Source: Homalodisca vitripennis (lineage: Eukaryota > Arthropoda > Insecta > Hemiptera > Cicadellidae). Taken from it: 64,000 nucleotides of DNA. The notes under the pieces were generated by a model. It was not told the origin of the DNA. It did not search any database and saw only the letters and a program-made list of their open reading frames with translations. The DNA lies in NCBI RefSeq assembly GCF_021130785.1, contig NC_060215.1, forward strand, positions 66,716,501 to 66,780,500, read 5' to 3'. Positions 59,301 to 61,446 of the stretch are shown here, piece by piece. Position 1 is the stretch's first letter; every line of letters begins with the position of its first letter. The position numbers and the translations under genes are program-made.

Positions 59301-61446
59301 TTGCAGTAATGGTGTGTGTGGCTTGCCAAGAGTGTAGGTAGGTGGACAAGTGTATAATACTGACTATAGAGTCATAGTAGTAGAATTTCAAAACAGTATT
59401 TACTTTAAAAAACACGCCTCATACTGAATAATTTTGTTAATTGTAATGCTCATATCTCATTGTTTTATTTTCATTGCAAAAATATACATGAATTCTACTT
59501 GTTTTAGGTTGGTTACCGGTCTAATTTAGAAACCAGTCAGAGTATTCAAGATCTAAGTCCAAGAGGAATGCACTATCATGATGCCAGGAAAGTGCCCTCA
59601 TCGAAAAATTTTCAAGTTCCAAACATAGGTAAACAGATAGAGTGCAACACCTTGCCTCACTCTAGCAAGAAAGCTTCAACTAACAAAACTACTAACCATG
59701 AACATCCATTTAGTCTTAATCTGTCATCTGATTACTCTATTGATAATAAATATTGTATGGTGAATCGGGCAACAAACCTTTCTCTTCCACAATCACCTGT
59801 TTATGAAGACAGCTCACCACCCCTTTGCTCTAACGATACGTATGCTAGAATTAGGTCATCTGATATCCGGGCAAAAAGAAATTCTTGTGGGTTTTTCATT
59901 GATTTTAATTTAGATAGCAATATAGAAATGAGAGAGATTGGTAAATCTCTTGAATCCATGAGTGAAGTTGGTCAAAGTTTAGAAATTCCAGGTGATGAAG
60001 TAAAGTCTGACTTAAGTGAATTCAGCTCAGATTCCCTAGAGAGTTGTGCCGAGTTTACTTCAAACAAGTTTCCTCGAAGATGTGTCAGTGAATATCATAT
60101 CTTTAACAGTAAATCAATTCAGCACATTGATAAAACACGGTTTCATAGCGAAGAGAACATTTTAGCCGATGATGGAGAATTGTTAAATGATAATGACAAT
60201 GACCTTACAGGAAGACATAGCAGTGCCAGTTTTTTCCTTCGGCGTAAAGAATCCTGTCGTAGTACAGAGAGCATTTTAACTGATGAAAGTGAATATCAAT
60301 ATTTATTCAATCATCAAGACAAAGAAGAATTTCAGAGCACTGAAAGTATTCTTACTGATGTTTCTGATTCTGTATCCAAAGATATTCCTGAAAAACAGCC
60401 AATTTTCCGAACAAGAAGTCTTCAAGATTCTGCAGAATTTAAAAAAGATGAAAATTTTATTGATCATCTAGATTCTTCATACTCAAACCAAAGTGCTTTC
60501 ACTACAAAAGATAGTAAACCAAAAAATGAGTTTTTCTTTATTCCTCTTGGTGGAAATAGTGTTAAAACATTACCAGACGTACTCGCTAAAAGATTTCAAA
60601 ATAAAGAGCCTGTATCATGTCAACCACCAGCACATCCAATTGTCACTCATAAACCACCTAAACCACATCAGAAAGCTGACAAATCACAGCGAAAAAGTTG
60701 GCAAAAAATACCTGTTAATTCTGTTAACAAACAAATTGTTGGGCTCAAAAAAGGTGGTGCGATTTGGAAGAAAAATGAGGATATAAAACAAATGTGGCAG
60801 ACTGGAAATTCATGTAAAGATCAAGGCTTGAACTCAGTAAGAGAAGATTTAAAGAATAATTTTTCAAATGGAAGACCTGTTAAAAGTAAAAGTTTACAAC
60901 AAATTCATCACAAACAAAATGAAGATTTAATTTGTAGAGAACTGAAACCTTTGGAGTTTATTGTGAAGGAAGTTATTATTGATGATATCTCTTGTGCCAA
61001 AACTTGTGATCTGAATAATTCATCAAATATTTCAAACGATAAGAATGATTCTTCTTCTTCTTGTCAGAAAGTAATGAATTCTTCAATTGACAATAAAGCT
61101 CTAGAAGATGTAAAGAAAATTAATGAAGTAAAAATTAATTGTATTTATGAAAATAAAAGTATTAATCCGCTCAATTTTACAAAAACACAGTCTAGTGGAA
61201 AATTACGGCCCAGAATGCCGAGTGTCAAACTTTTATCTCAAAATTTTGAAAGAATATCTGTAAGAAATGTTCAAGATGAAGGAATAATGTCTGGTGAAGA
61301 CACATCAGGAGCACCCATGGGATATGATTCAGGATCATCAACTCCTGCTACCTCGTCCTCTTGCACCAACTCTCCTAAACGGTTGACTAATCATCTTAAC
61401 AAGAGGCTCAAGAATAACAATATTCTGCCTTCCAAATACACAACAG
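2630..61446 (+). CDS. Wdr62: WDR62/MAPKBP1 orthologue, 18 exons, both ends outside window
   Basis: This entry spans the whole gene; the exons are listed separately. The spliced product is about 1614 codons: WD40 repeats from exons 1-10, an acidic and serine-rich linker, a short coiled coil, and a long disordered tail. Identity rests on near-colinear matches to the vertebrate family, for example VASNKVS, HYLGVD, SCVYKDHS-like [52 protein letters not shown] and GHSE. Family members are cytoplasmic and centrosomal scaffolds that bind JNK and MKK7, act at spindle poles, and affect neural progenitor division. Insects usually keep one gene for the vertebrate WDR62/MAPKBP1 pair, so I cannot choose between the two names beyond the Drosophila usage. 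All junctions are GT/AG and phase-compatible except exon 9, which has one extra base. The N-terminal WD repeats (roughly the first 130-190 residues) are missing from the window, and no terminal exon is certain. Confidence 0.93.
2941..3797 (+). mobile_element. Decayed mariner relic
   Basis: The left end carries AGAGTCAAAAAGTTCCCAGA and the right end carries the complementary GGAAACTTTTTGACTCT, so terminal inverted repeats of about 16 bp survive. Between them, near 3240-3310, the + strand reads [13 protein letters not shown] then IEDDPHEDD. This is the helix-turn-helix and linker of a mariner transposase (compare EWHKRFREGR and EDDPRSGRP). The rest is interrupted by stops and the catalytic core is largely gone. 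The element is about 850 bp against 1.3 kb for intact members, so it is internally deleted and inactive. Confidence 0.75.
3980..4205 (+). repeat. 5S rRNA-derived SINE fragment
   Basis: At 4034-4073 the sequence CAAGCAACATCGAGC, followed by CTACTTGGATGGGTGACCG, closely resembles the 3' half of eukaryotic 5S rRNA (AAGCAACGTCG and TACTTGGATGGGTGACC), which includes the internal promoter region. It is followed by about 130 bp of unrelated sequence and an AT-rich end. This is the architecture of a 5S-headed SINE. The 5' half of 5S is not recognisable, so a functional 5S gene is unlikely. Confidence 0.6.
4440..4880 (-). mobile_element. Mariner transposase relic, minus strand
   Basis: Reading the minus strand gives a segment resembling [12 protein letters not shown] near 4770-4830 (mariner LSAEQKELRLK) and, further along at about 4490-4560, [14 protein letters not shown], which corresponds to the catalytic [13 protein letters not shown] block. 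The key aspartates have changed to G and N. Several stops interrupt it. No terminal repeats were found. Confidence 0.55.
6102..6284 (+). CDS. Wdr62: Wdr62 exon 2 (WD40)
   Basis: 61 codons, phase 0 at both ends, acceptor ATTTCAG, donor GTATGT. It encodes [16 protein letters not shown] through [20 protein letters not shown] to DKWVELR. This matches the family segment with PLVGRSGILGE and GLLCQFN. It is the blade following the RLVKFW strand of exon 1. Confidence 0.95.
7959..8878 (+). mobile_element. Mariner relic, internally deleted
   Basis: The ends AGGGTCTATTCAGTTAGTAT and, inverted, AGGGTATGTTCAATAAGTAT form imperfect terminal repeats of about 32 bp next to TA. The + strand retains transposase pieces: [32 protein letters not shown] HTH debris, then a block corresponding to [13 protein letters not shown] near 8570-8615. 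In that block the first catalytic aspartate (GDE) reads GNE. The middle catalytic region between this block and the C-terminus is deleted. A second, inverted relative lies at 28342-28765. Confidence 0.75.
8926..8970. repeat. (AT)n microsatellite
   Basis: About 45 bases of uninterrupted alternating TA. A second, shorter tract is at 9064-9077. Confidence 0.95.
9700..9922. repeat. MITE-like element with ~60-bp inverted ends
   Basis: Positions 9700-9760 and the reverse complement of 9864-9922 match at roughly seven bases in ten, with shared CATATGTCA, ACAACA, ACTCCATGCA and AATA ends. The 103-bp centre is non-coding. This fits an old non-autonomous DNA transposon. No clear target duplication was identified. 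Confidence 0.5.
10109..10269 (+). CDS. Wdr62: Wdr62 exon 3 (WD40)
   Basis: 161 bp, entering in phase 0 and leaving after two bases of an Arg/Ser codon (AG then C). Acceptor GGTTGCAG, donor GTTTGC, which is weak. It encodes [38 protein letters not shown] and [12 protein letters not shown]. The family has FCGCTDGIVRIF and KPHYLGVDVAQG at this point. The hydrophobic run just upstream (9968-10108) is intronic. Confidence 0.93.
10757..12090 (-). mobile_element. Mariner element, nearly intact
   Basis: 1334 bp flanked by TA on both sides (10755-10756, 12091-12092). The terminal inverted repeats are CGAGGGTCTTCCAGAAAGTA at the left and its exact complement at the right, followed by AAGAACG. It carries a single transposase gene on the minus strand. 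The perfect ends and near-intact gene suggest a recent insertion. Its TIR resembles that of the older element at 57222. Confidence 0.93.
10854..11929 (-). pseudogene. Mariner transposase, one homopolymer frameshift
   Basis: A DDE transposase that would cut and paste the host element through its TIRs. It starts at [20 protein letters not shown] (11929). Residues 1-110 hold the paired helix-turn-helix DNA-binding region ([26 protein letters not shown]). The catalytic triad is visible: [15 protein letters not shown] and [13 protein letters not shown], with 34 residues between the second and third aspartates, the classic mariner D,D34D. The open frame runs 313 codons to FLGGKNFFG and stops at 10988. 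Shifting frame within the adjacent A6-C-T6 run (about 10994-11006) restores [12 protein letters not shown] and continues to a TAG at 10854-10856, so the only lesion is one base in a homopolymer. The lesion may be real or a sequencing error. Confidence 0.9.
12157..12404. repeat. Fold-back inverted repeat, ~95-bp arms
   Basis: 12157-12255 and the reverse complement of 12316-12404 align over their length with shared blocks TTGTGAACA, ATCCAGACT, AACTTG, GTACTT, GCACA/ACACA and GAATTCGTTAG/GAGTTCGTTAG. The 60-bp centre contains a 22-bp stretch, starting GTTTCAAGATGGTGGCAATT, that occurs exactly also at 10621. This is a non-coding fold-back or MITE structure of moderate age. Confidence 0.65.
13483..13570. 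repeat. 22-bp tandem repeat, 4 units, inside piggyBac
   Basis: Four head-to-tail units of the form ATTACACGTAgATAGTACAT plus two bases, beginning at 13483, 13505, 13527 and 13549. They differ at one to three positions each. They lie just downstream of the transposase stop. Confidence 0.9.
13681..15273 (-). CDS. piggyBac-family transposase
   Basis: 530 codons without interruption. An acidic Ser-rich N-terminus ([20 protein letters not shown]) is followed by the DDE core. [20 protein letters not shown] corresponds to the first catalytic Asp block, and [13 protein letters not shown] to the second. [11 protein letters not shown] is the third. The C-terminus has the cysteine-rich RING/PHD-like finger: [22 protein letters not shown] and CFDKYHEGK. 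The length is slightly shorter than the 594-residue cabbage-looper enzyme. The true start may be the second methionine (MEEDDN, 15258), because MYVLI is not acidic like other members. The enzyme excises precisely at TTAA. It is probably still functional by sequence, but expression is unknown. It runs antisense to Wdr62. Confidence 0.93.
   Translation of the reverse strand: MYVLIMEEDDNVIDDNFSSDEDNESSSNSSSDGEGGIPHPQWADTASDMAGLRDLPFTGQPGLLVPIPGDNKPIDWFNLLLDTVFLENIIRQTNLYALELFCGPTTTPASRITKWKDLVLAELRTFLGLLLLTGNVRLNRLNDYWKTHRLLNFPMFKEYMSRDRFLGILRCLHYSRVDTPDHPEPANNRSFKIQNIVEYFNNKMRQIYYPDRELTIDEEMVLWRGRLVFRQYVKGKRHKYGIKIYSLNEPEGLMLRFHVYTGSHDSCSGKGHTVKVVMKLMRDFLGKGHSLFMDNFYNSFVLSSKLLRHSTYTTGTLRIDRLHTPPAVKAKALGKGETIANYAQSVMIGKWRDKRTVTYISTQYDNEMVQTTNRRNQKRTLPKPIMYYNSYMKGTDRLDQMVSYYPCERKTLRWHKKIFVHFLQVVVVNSFYLYNMYNSDRLSLYDFRVRVLEDLLPPKEAPLLITPTRNSMHRLSKSMKRKGNGKSVTRRCRVCYQEGKRKETVYYCAVCPDEPALCELGCFDKYHEGK
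15721..16498. mobile_element. hAT-like non-autonomous element
   Basis: The left end TAGGGATGGCCAATACT and the inverted right end TAGAGATGGGTCAATTCT form short imperfect TIRs of the TAGRGATGG type common in insect hAT derivatives. The flanking 8-mers (ATAATAAT before, ATAATTAT after) match at seven of eight, consistent with an 8-bp hAT duplication. The interior holds no transposase. It has two diverged tandem copies of about 190 bp (around 16016-16200 and 16205-16400) that share the ACACAAAGTA, GTGTTTTAGTG/TGTGTTAGTGG and GGTAATTT blocks. Confidence 0.55.
16542..16677 (+). CDS. Wdr62: Wdr62 exon 4 (WD40)
   Basis: 136 bp. It completes the split Ser codon (AG|C) from exon 3 and leaves in phase 0; acceptor TTTTCAG, donor GTAATT. 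It reads [20 protein letters not shown] then [21 protein letters not shown]. The family motif is [16 protein letters not shown], so this exon is among the best-conserved parts. Confidence 0.95.
16678..19950 (+). other. Wdr62: Intron 4
   Basis: Contains a minus-strand LINE relic (about 18000-19110) and, at about 19310-19640, the likely 3' end of a second, + strand LINE. That end finishes in CAATAAAATTCTTGATTCTTG, similar to the tail at 29850. I recognise nothing in 16678-17990. Confidence 0.65.
18000..19110 (-). mobile_element. LINE 3'-region relic (minus strand)
   Basis: On the minus strand, around 18950-19000, I read [15 protein letters not shown], the LGV-D-LTW-type motif found after the reverse transcriptase in Jockey/CR1-like LINEs. 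Further on come [34 protein letters not shown] and a Trp/Leu-rich stretch. The 3' part ends in an AATAAATAAG-rich tail near 18000. Frameshifts and stops are present and no RT catalytic core is included, so this is a 5'-truncated, dead copy. Confidence 0.6.
19951..20148 (+). CDS. Wdr62: Wdr62 exon 5 (WD40)
   Basis: 66 codons, phase 0 at both ends, acceptor GATTGCAG, donor GTAAGT. It encodes [20 protein letters not shown], then [20 protein letters not shown] and NYRKNIYSN. The family has [18 protein letters not shown] and WQKNIFSN. It carries a canonical WD40 Asp and Trp. Confidence 0.95.
20149..22941 (+). other. Wdr62: Intron 5
   Basis: No transposase or RT is recognised. A segment at about 20870-21330 has features of a repeat: a short ATG-initiated stretch followed by a donor-like GTAAGT (21035-21066) and the palindrome-bearing CTGAAGA motif at 21253-21285, discussed as a degenerate hammerhead-like core. 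I recognise nothing in 21330-22930. Confidence 0.6.
22942..23117 (+). CDS. Wdr62: Wdr62 exon 6 (WD40)
   Basis: 176 bp, entering in phase 0 and ending with two bases of an Arg codon. Acceptor TGTTCCAG, donor GTATTT. It encodes [20 protein letters not shown], then [20 protein letters not shown] and EGNIR. The family counterpart has LLKVVYVE and [24 protein letters not shown]. Confidence 0.95.
23860..24429 (-). pseudogene. piggyBac transposase N-terminal fragment
   Basis: 189 codons. An acidic N-terminus ([20 protein letters not shown] and [10 protein letters not shown]) is followed by the start of the conserved region: [39 protein letters not shown] and [14 protein letters not shown]. That region corresponds to the FxxFFDxxLLxxIVxxTNxYA helix bundle before the catalytic core. 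The frame then drifts into unrelated residues and stops, and none of the catalytic aspartates is present. It differs clearly in sequence from the intact copy at 13681, so it is a separate family. Confidence 0.8.
23860..25035 (-). mobile_element. piggyBac relic, 3' half missing
   Basis: The terminus at 25035, read inward, is CCCTTCAATGAATTGCGACG next to TTAA (25036-25039). The CCCTT start is typical of piggyBac. Tandem subterminal motifs such as GTACCGCGTACGTCGCGG and GTACCATGTACGTCGC follow. The gene starts at 24429, but the other terminus was not found and homology stops near 23870. The insertion is therefore truncated. Confidence 0.75.
25225..25381 (+). CDS. Wdr62: Wdr62 exon 7 (WD40)
   Basis: 157 bp, completing the split Arg codon (AG|A) and leaving in phase 0. 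Acceptor TGATGCAG, donor GTATAA. It encodes [20 protein letters not shown] then VLCVEYS and [18 protein letters not shown]. The family block is VKVEAHDAEVLCLEYS and [10 protein letters not shown]. It was found by matching the conserved protein, since no long open frame marks it. Confidence 0.94.
26416..27355 (-). mobile_element. Mariner element, internally deleted
   Basis: 940 bp with TA duplications (26414-26415, 27356-27357). The left end CGAGGGGGTACCCAAAAAAA and inverted right end CGAGGGGGTACACACAAAAA are followed on both sides by ACCGGAATT. The transposase is present as an N-terminal and a C-terminal part with the middle missing, so the element is about 350 bp shorter than full length and can move only if supplied with enzyme in trans. 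Confidence 0.9.
26476..27160 (-). pseudogene. Mariner transposase with central deletion
   Basis: The N-terminal part (from 27160) begins [20 protein letters not shown] and includes the HTH region ([28 protein letters not shown]), ending at [12 protein letters not shown] frame jump follows. The C-terminal part resumes at [14 protein letters not shown] with [14 protein letters not shown], the second and third catalytic aspartates, and ends YFEGDKVVL at 26476. The expected ITGDETW block carrying the first aspartate is absent. The deletion junction lies near 26800. Both halves are otherwise free of stops, so the deletion is young or spread as a deleted copy. Confidence 0.88.
27901..28059 (+). CDS. 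Wdr62: Wdr62 exon 8 (WD40)
   Basis: 53 codons, phase 0 at both ends, acceptor TCTGGCAG, donor GTACAT. It reads [20 protein letters not shown] then [20 protein letters not shown] and ends VTSEHQ. The family has [17 protein letters not shown] and [14 protein letters not shown]. This is the most strongly conserved exon of the window. Confidence 0.96.
28342..28765 (-). mobile_element. Mariner relic, truncated
   Basis: It begins AGGGTCTGTTCAATAAGTAT, then CAGGACTAGTTCC, the inverted end of the same family as 7959-8878. The following 300 bases are the reverse complement of that family's 3' coding region (CATTCCTCC, GATACACTT and the matching CGGTTTC...TTGAGAAC blocks). On the minus strand the C-terminal region, read through frameshifts, is recognisable. 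The far end is lost after about 28765. Confidence 0.75.
28940..29865 (+). mobile_element. LINE fragment (RT C-terminal half)
   Basis: The + strand reads [16 protein letters not shown] (the [YF]xDD catalytic box of reverse transcriptase), then [12 protein letters not shown] and [20 protein letters not shown] to 29214. After one stop it resumes with [32 protein letters not shown] and [20 protein letters not shown] to 29760. This is the C-terminal part of a Jockey/CR1-type non-LTR retrotransposon, 5'-truncated just before the ADD box. The 3' UTR ends in AATAAAATTCTGATTCTGAT. It is inactive. Confidence 0.8.
32004..32190 (+). CDS. Wdr62: Wdr62 exon 9, apparent 1-base frameshift
   Basis: Acceptor TTATACAG, donor GTATAT. 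The first 12 codons read [12 protein letters not shown] in phase 0, matching the family's FVRTHHV-x-x-K. The remainder, [30 protein letters not shown] and GEDGSLIK, lies in the next frame. The exon is 187 bp (3n+1) although both neighbours are phase 0, so one base is in excess. The switch falls in the A6 run 32036-32041. Read literally, the exon terminates at a TAG 14 to 15 codons after the run. The likeliest cause is a homopolymer indel. An AG at 32033-32034 could start a shorter, in-frame exon beginning QKTTLYDM. Confidence 0.9.
32191..34268 (+). other. Wdr62: Intron 9
   Basis: No named element found. A perfect 11-bp inverted repeat (ACCAAAACCAG ... CTGGTTTTGGT, 32764-32798) with a 13-base loop sits in it. 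Otherwise this is AT-rich sequence. Confidence 0.6.
34269..34528 (+). CDS. Wdr62: Wdr62 exon 10 (last WD40 blades)
   Basis: 260 bp, phase 0 in, two bases out. Acceptor TGTTGTAG, donor GTAAGC. It encodes [20 protein letters not shown], then [38 protein letters not shown] and [12 protein letters not shown]. The family has VDPSGTFLATSCSDKSIS, GHSEI and ISVSGDSCIFVW. It closes the second propeller. The basic helix at the end leads into the linker. Confidence 0.95.
34780..36030 (+). mobile_element. Decayed LINE reverse transcriptase, + strand
   Basis: Broken frames on the + strand give [12 protein letters not shown], then [19 protein letters not shown] (the RT palm entry motif YRPIS), [26 protein letters not shown] (box A region), [17 protein letters not shown] residues, and C-terminal debris ending near GQLIKFEYD-type sequence. 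Many stops and small indels are present. It resembles the neighbouring minus-strand family but is much older. Confidence 0.6.
36783..38150 (-). mobile_element. LINE copy, 5'-truncated, with heptamer tail
   Basis: The 3' end lies at the left, with a tail of repeated GACAATA (36783-36806, i.e. TATTGTC on the element strand). The coding part 36902-38140 is open. The 5' end breaks off within the reverse transcriptase near 38150. The short heptamer repeat tail in place of poly-A is typical of CR1/Jockey-related LINEs in arthropods. Confidence 0.85.
36902..38140 (-). pseudogene. LINE reverse transcriptase, C-terminal 412 residues
   Basis: An uninterrupted frame of 412 codons. RT motifs in order are: [20 protein letters not shown] (box A aspartate), [20 protein letters not shown] (box B), [12 protein letters not shown] (box C, YADD), [31 protein letters not shown], then the post-RT region with [51 protein letters not shown] and [12 protein letters not shown]. 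The endonuclease and N-terminal RT are missing because of 5' truncation, so this cannot be autonomous. The ATG at 38140 is not the natural start. The open frame suggests a rather recent insertion, antisense to Wdr62. Confidence 0.88.
38274..39763 (+). mobile_element. Mutator-like (MULE) relic
   Basis: The left end GTCCGGGGCCCATTTTG and inverted right end GTCCGGGGGCCATATG (39747-39763) suggest short terminal inverted repeats next to TTAA/TTTAAG. Coding debris on the + strand between 38620 and 39335 belongs to one protein. Target duplications were not resolved. Confidence 0.55.
38620..39335 (+). pseudogene. Mutator-like transposase fragment, disrupted
   Basis: Reading across frames gives [100 protein letters not shown] and [11 protein letters not shown]. 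After a frameshift near 39155 comes [20 protein letters not shown] to GMY. The CLHGxTQNxNES/VWSRxPK signature with FN-G-N is what I know from insect proteins annotated as Mutator-like transposase domain. Stops at about 38655, 38700 and 38838 and the frameshift make it inactive. Assignment from memory; a profile search would settle it. Confidence 0.6.
40115..40222 (+). CDS. Wdr62: Wdr62 exon 11 (linker)
   Basis: 108 bp. It completes the Lys codon (AA|A) and leaves after two bases. Acceptor TTTTACAG, donor GTATGA. It reads [20 protein letters not shown] then [17 protein letters not shown]. This acidic, poorly conserved linker follows the propeller. Support is phase agreement on both sides plus an open frame. 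Confidence 0.82.
40223..41560 (+). other. Wdr62: Intron 11
   Basis: AT-rich, with no recognisable element. Confidence 0.6.
41561..41748 (+). CDS. Wdr62: Wdr62 exon 12 (LPxWA / GRWA motif block)
   Basis: 188 bp. It completes Arg (AG|G) and leaves after one base. Acceptor GTTCTAG, donor GTGAAA. It encodes [15 protein letters not shown] and [15 protein letters not shown]. Vertebrate WDR62 has LPLWAKRLL and PHGRWAERA at the same place, the only strongly conserved island after the propellers. It therefore anchors the linker exons to this gene. Confidence 0.93.
41749..44254 (+). other. Wdr62: Intron 12
   Basis: Contains a LINE insertion with inverted 5' part (42792-43688). The rest is AT-rich sequence with nothing I recognise. 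Confidence 0.75.
42792..43688 (+). mobile_element. LINE insertion with twin-priming inversion
   Basis: The left part (42793 to about 43112) is a minus-strand reverse transcriptase segment: [54 protein letters not shown] and KVKEFCYL. The right part (about 43115-43668) is the immediately following C-terminal segment, but on the plus strand: [40 protein letters not shown] and [17 protein letters not shown]. The 3' end is a (GAT)n tail at 43666-43687. AGGAGAAGCT flanks the insertion on both sides (42782-42791, 43689-43698). The family resembles RTE/I-type LINEs with the YGAETWTxT and RxxWxGHVxRM signatures. It is dead. Confidence 0.82.
44255..44364 (+). CDS. Wdr62: Wdr62 exon 13 (linker)
   Basis: 110 bp. 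It completes Glu (G|AG) and leaves in phase 0. Acceptor GTTTCAG, donor GTAATA. It reads [20 protein letters not shown] then [16 protein letters not shown]. It is Ser/acid-rich and poorly conserved. Phase agreement and good splice sites support it. Confidence 0.82.
44622..46952 (-). mobile_element. piggyBac element, complete ends, dead gene
   Basis: Flanked by TTAA (44618-44621 and 46953-46956). The ends CACATTCACTGC and inverted CACATTGAATGC are close to those of the intact element at 13241, so the two are related families. Subterminal repeats at both ends are GC-rich palindromes of the type GGCACCG-N-CGGTGCC (near 44776-44797 and 46878-46942). Length is 2331 bp. The gene inside has several frameshifts. 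Confidence 0.9.
44980..46689 (-). pseudogene. piggyBac transposase pseudogene
   Basis: On the minus strand, segments in different frames follow the family order. An acidic N-terminus begins at MDGPS (46689). Next comes the region with [40 protein letters not shown] and FHMGN. The first catalytic block is [12 protein letters not shown], seen near 45920-45970. Then come [34 protein letters not shown] (second Asp block), YNAHMKGVW...EMISL (third block, with the DR-x-DQ part altered) and a C-terminal cysteine finger ending RCFDKYHE before the TAG at 44980-44982. At least five frame changes make it non-coding. Confidence 0.85.
48500..49110 (+). mobile_element. LINE fragment with RNase H domain
   Basis: The + strand reads [20 protein letters not shown] then [20 protein letters not shown] and KKVSE. 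This is the last part of the RNase H domain carried by R1/Jockey/I-type LINEs (WVPGHxGIxGNExAD-LAK; the catalytic H of GHSG reads Y here). After frameshifts come [17 protein letters not shown] and [19 protein letters not shown], ending at a stop near 49101. The C-x2-C-x-E-x-E-S/T-x-EH finger is typical of the same LINE tail. It is inactive. Confidence 0.72.
49335..49408 (+). repeat. Left arm of 74-bp inverted duplication (exon 14 acceptor)
   Basis: Identical to the reverse complement of 50607-50680 at 73 of 74 positions; the only difference is T at 49361 versus C at 50654. It covers 35 intronic bases with the polypyrimidine tract and AG, and 39 bases of exon 14. Confidence 0.97.
49370..49480 (+). 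CDS. Wdr62: Wdr62 exon 14 (linker; acceptor duplicated inverted downstream)
   Basis: 37 codons, phase 0 at both ends, acceptor TTATCACAG, donor GTATAG. It reads [20 protein letters not shown] then [17 protein letters not shown]. Because it is 3n and phase-symmetric, skipping it would leave the frame intact. Its first 39 bases and the 35 bases upstream, including the 3' splice site, are repeated in inverse orientation at 50607-50680. The sequence is not a known family motif. The exon call rests on phase and splice signals. Confidence 0.78.
50607..50680 (-). repeat. Right arm of 74-bp inverted duplication (exon 14 acceptor)
   Basis: Reverse-complement copy of 49335-49408, separated from it by 1198 bp. 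It is preceded by a tandem duplication of TATTTATAAAACC (about 50577-50604). On the + strand it contains no usable splice site, and it lies wholly inside intron 14. Confidence 0.97.
51569..51712. repeat. Imperfect palindrome, ~57-bp arms
   Basis: 51569-51624 and the reverse complement of 51656-51712 align with shared ATGGATGA, TTAC-TTATTTA, GCATTTTTGACT/GCGTTTTCGACTT and GCTGGTG, roughly eight bases in ten. The loop is 31 bases. Transcribed with the intron, it would fold into a long hairpin. It may be a small MITE. Confidence 0.75.
52975..53270 (+). CDS. Wdr62: Wdr62 exon 15 (acidic linker)
   Basis: 296 bp, phase 0 in, two bases out. Acceptor TTTTTTAG, donor GTATGT. It reads [20 protein letters not shown], then [36 protein letters not shown] and [20 protein letters not shown]. 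Vertebrate WDR62 has a comparable GDIEDLSEE...IFYP segment ahead of a variable region. Highly acidic with a central basic patch (RRAKRP). Confidence 0.9.
53341..53384. repeat. (AT)n microsatellite
   Basis: About 44 bases of alternating AT, 70 bp after exon 15. Confidence 0.95.
53570..53937. mobile_element. pogo/Tigger-type MITE
   Basis: 368 bp between TA dinucleotides (53568-53569, 53938-53939). The ends CAGTGCAATCTCGCTAATCC and inverted CAGTGCAGTCACTATAATCC are pogo-like TIRs of about 20 bp. GCCGGATTA-type blocks recur internally near both ends. No transposase is inside, so it depends on a relative in trans. Confidence 0.82.
55916..56016 (+). CDS. Wdr62: Wdr62 exon 16
   Basis: 101 bp. It completes Ser (AG|C) and leaves after one base. 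Acceptor TATTTAG, donor GTAAGT. It reads [20 protein letters not shown] then [13 protein letters not shown]. It resembles the EKFLRHHFETLT block of WDR62. An alternative acceptor five bases on (CACAG) would run into a stop, which supports this choice. Confidence 0.85.
56135..56244 (+). repeat. tRNA-like element framed by 18-bp inverted repeat
   Basis: The outer arms ATTGAATCGTAAAAAGTA (56135-56152) and TACTTTTTGTGATTCAAT (56227-56244) are complementary at 16 of 18 positions. The tRNA-like body (56155-56225) sits exactly between them. Confidence 0.85.
56155..56225 (+). tRNA. tRNA-like sequence, probable pseudogene or SINE head
   Basis: It folds as a cloverleaf. D-arm GTGT-AATAGTA-GCAC; anticodon stem TTCAC/GTGAG with loop CCGGCAA; T-arm CCGGG-TTCAAGT-CCTGG. 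The A and B box regions (TGGTGTAATAGTAGCAC and GGTTCAAGTCC) are well kept and most resemble tRNA-Gln. However, the acceptor stem GGCTCTG/CGGAACA has two mismatches, position 33 is C instead of U, and the anticodon position would read GGC, which eukaryotic nuclear tRNA sets do not use. A functional tRNA is therefore unlikely. It may still bind TFIIIC. Confidence 0.6.
56829..56986 (+). CDS. Wdr62: Wdr62 exon 17 (coiled coil)
   Basis: 158 bp. It completes Ser (A|GT) and leaves in phase 0. Acceptor TTCTGCAG, donor GTGAGT. It reads [16 protein letters not shown] then [18 protein letters not shown]. The RYMSSNG stretch resembles GYMSSDG of WDR62. The charged heptad-like end should be helical and may dimerise. 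Confidence 0.87.
57222..58497 (+). mobile_element. Mariner relic, near full length
   Basis: The left TIR CGAGGGCTGTCCAGAAAGTA is present next to TA. The right end keeps only AACGTCTGTTACCTTATG before it is replaced by other sequence. On the + strand the disrupted transposase gives [11 protein letters not shown] debris, [18 protein letters not shown] residues, [20 protein letters not shown] (first Asp block), [38 protein letters not shown] and [13 protein letters not shown] debris of the third block. Stops and frameshifts are frequent. It is an older relative of the mariner at 10757. Confidence 0.8.
58502..58640. repeat. Possible piggyBac-type terminus with internal repeat
   Basis: After TTAA (58498-58501) the sequence starts CCCTTTAACCGCC, a plausible piggyBac end, followed by two diverged 46-bp units sharing CTAGTTTTGTGAA / TGTAGTTTTGTGAA. 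The opposite end was not found. It begins exactly where the mariner relic loses its own terminus. Confidence 0.4.
59160..59268 (-). pseudogene. Mariner transposase N-terminal fragment
   Basis: The minus strand reads [20 protein letters not shown] then [10 protein letters not shown], the counterpart of [20 protein letters not shown] in the element at 10757. Nothing downstream of it is transposase-like, and no TIRs were seen. It is a small isolated fragment. Confidence 0.6.
59508..61446 (+). CDS. Wdr62: Wdr62 exon 18, giant disordered tail exon
   Basis: 1939 bp, about 646 codons, phase 0 in, one base out. Acceptor TGTTTTAG, donor GTATGC. It starts [18 protein letters not shown]. It is Ser/Asn/Lys-rich with no globular domain evident. 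Repeated short motifs are [12 protein letters not shown] and [12 protein letters not shown], with a weaker [24 protein letters not shown] and [16 protein letters not shown] (61206-61235) resembles JIP-type JNK docking sites. [18 protein letters not shown] follows, then NSPKRL, a proline-directed site with a basic tail. If the last intron is retained, the protein would end after GML at 61457. Confidence 0.93.

Larger units (their letters stand above)
56987..59507 (+). other. Wdr62: Intron 17
   Basis: Contains a mariner relic (57222-58497), a possible piggyBac-type end (58502 onward) and a small mariner N-terminal fragment (59160-59268, minus). I recognise nothing in 58640-59150. Confidence 0.7.
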
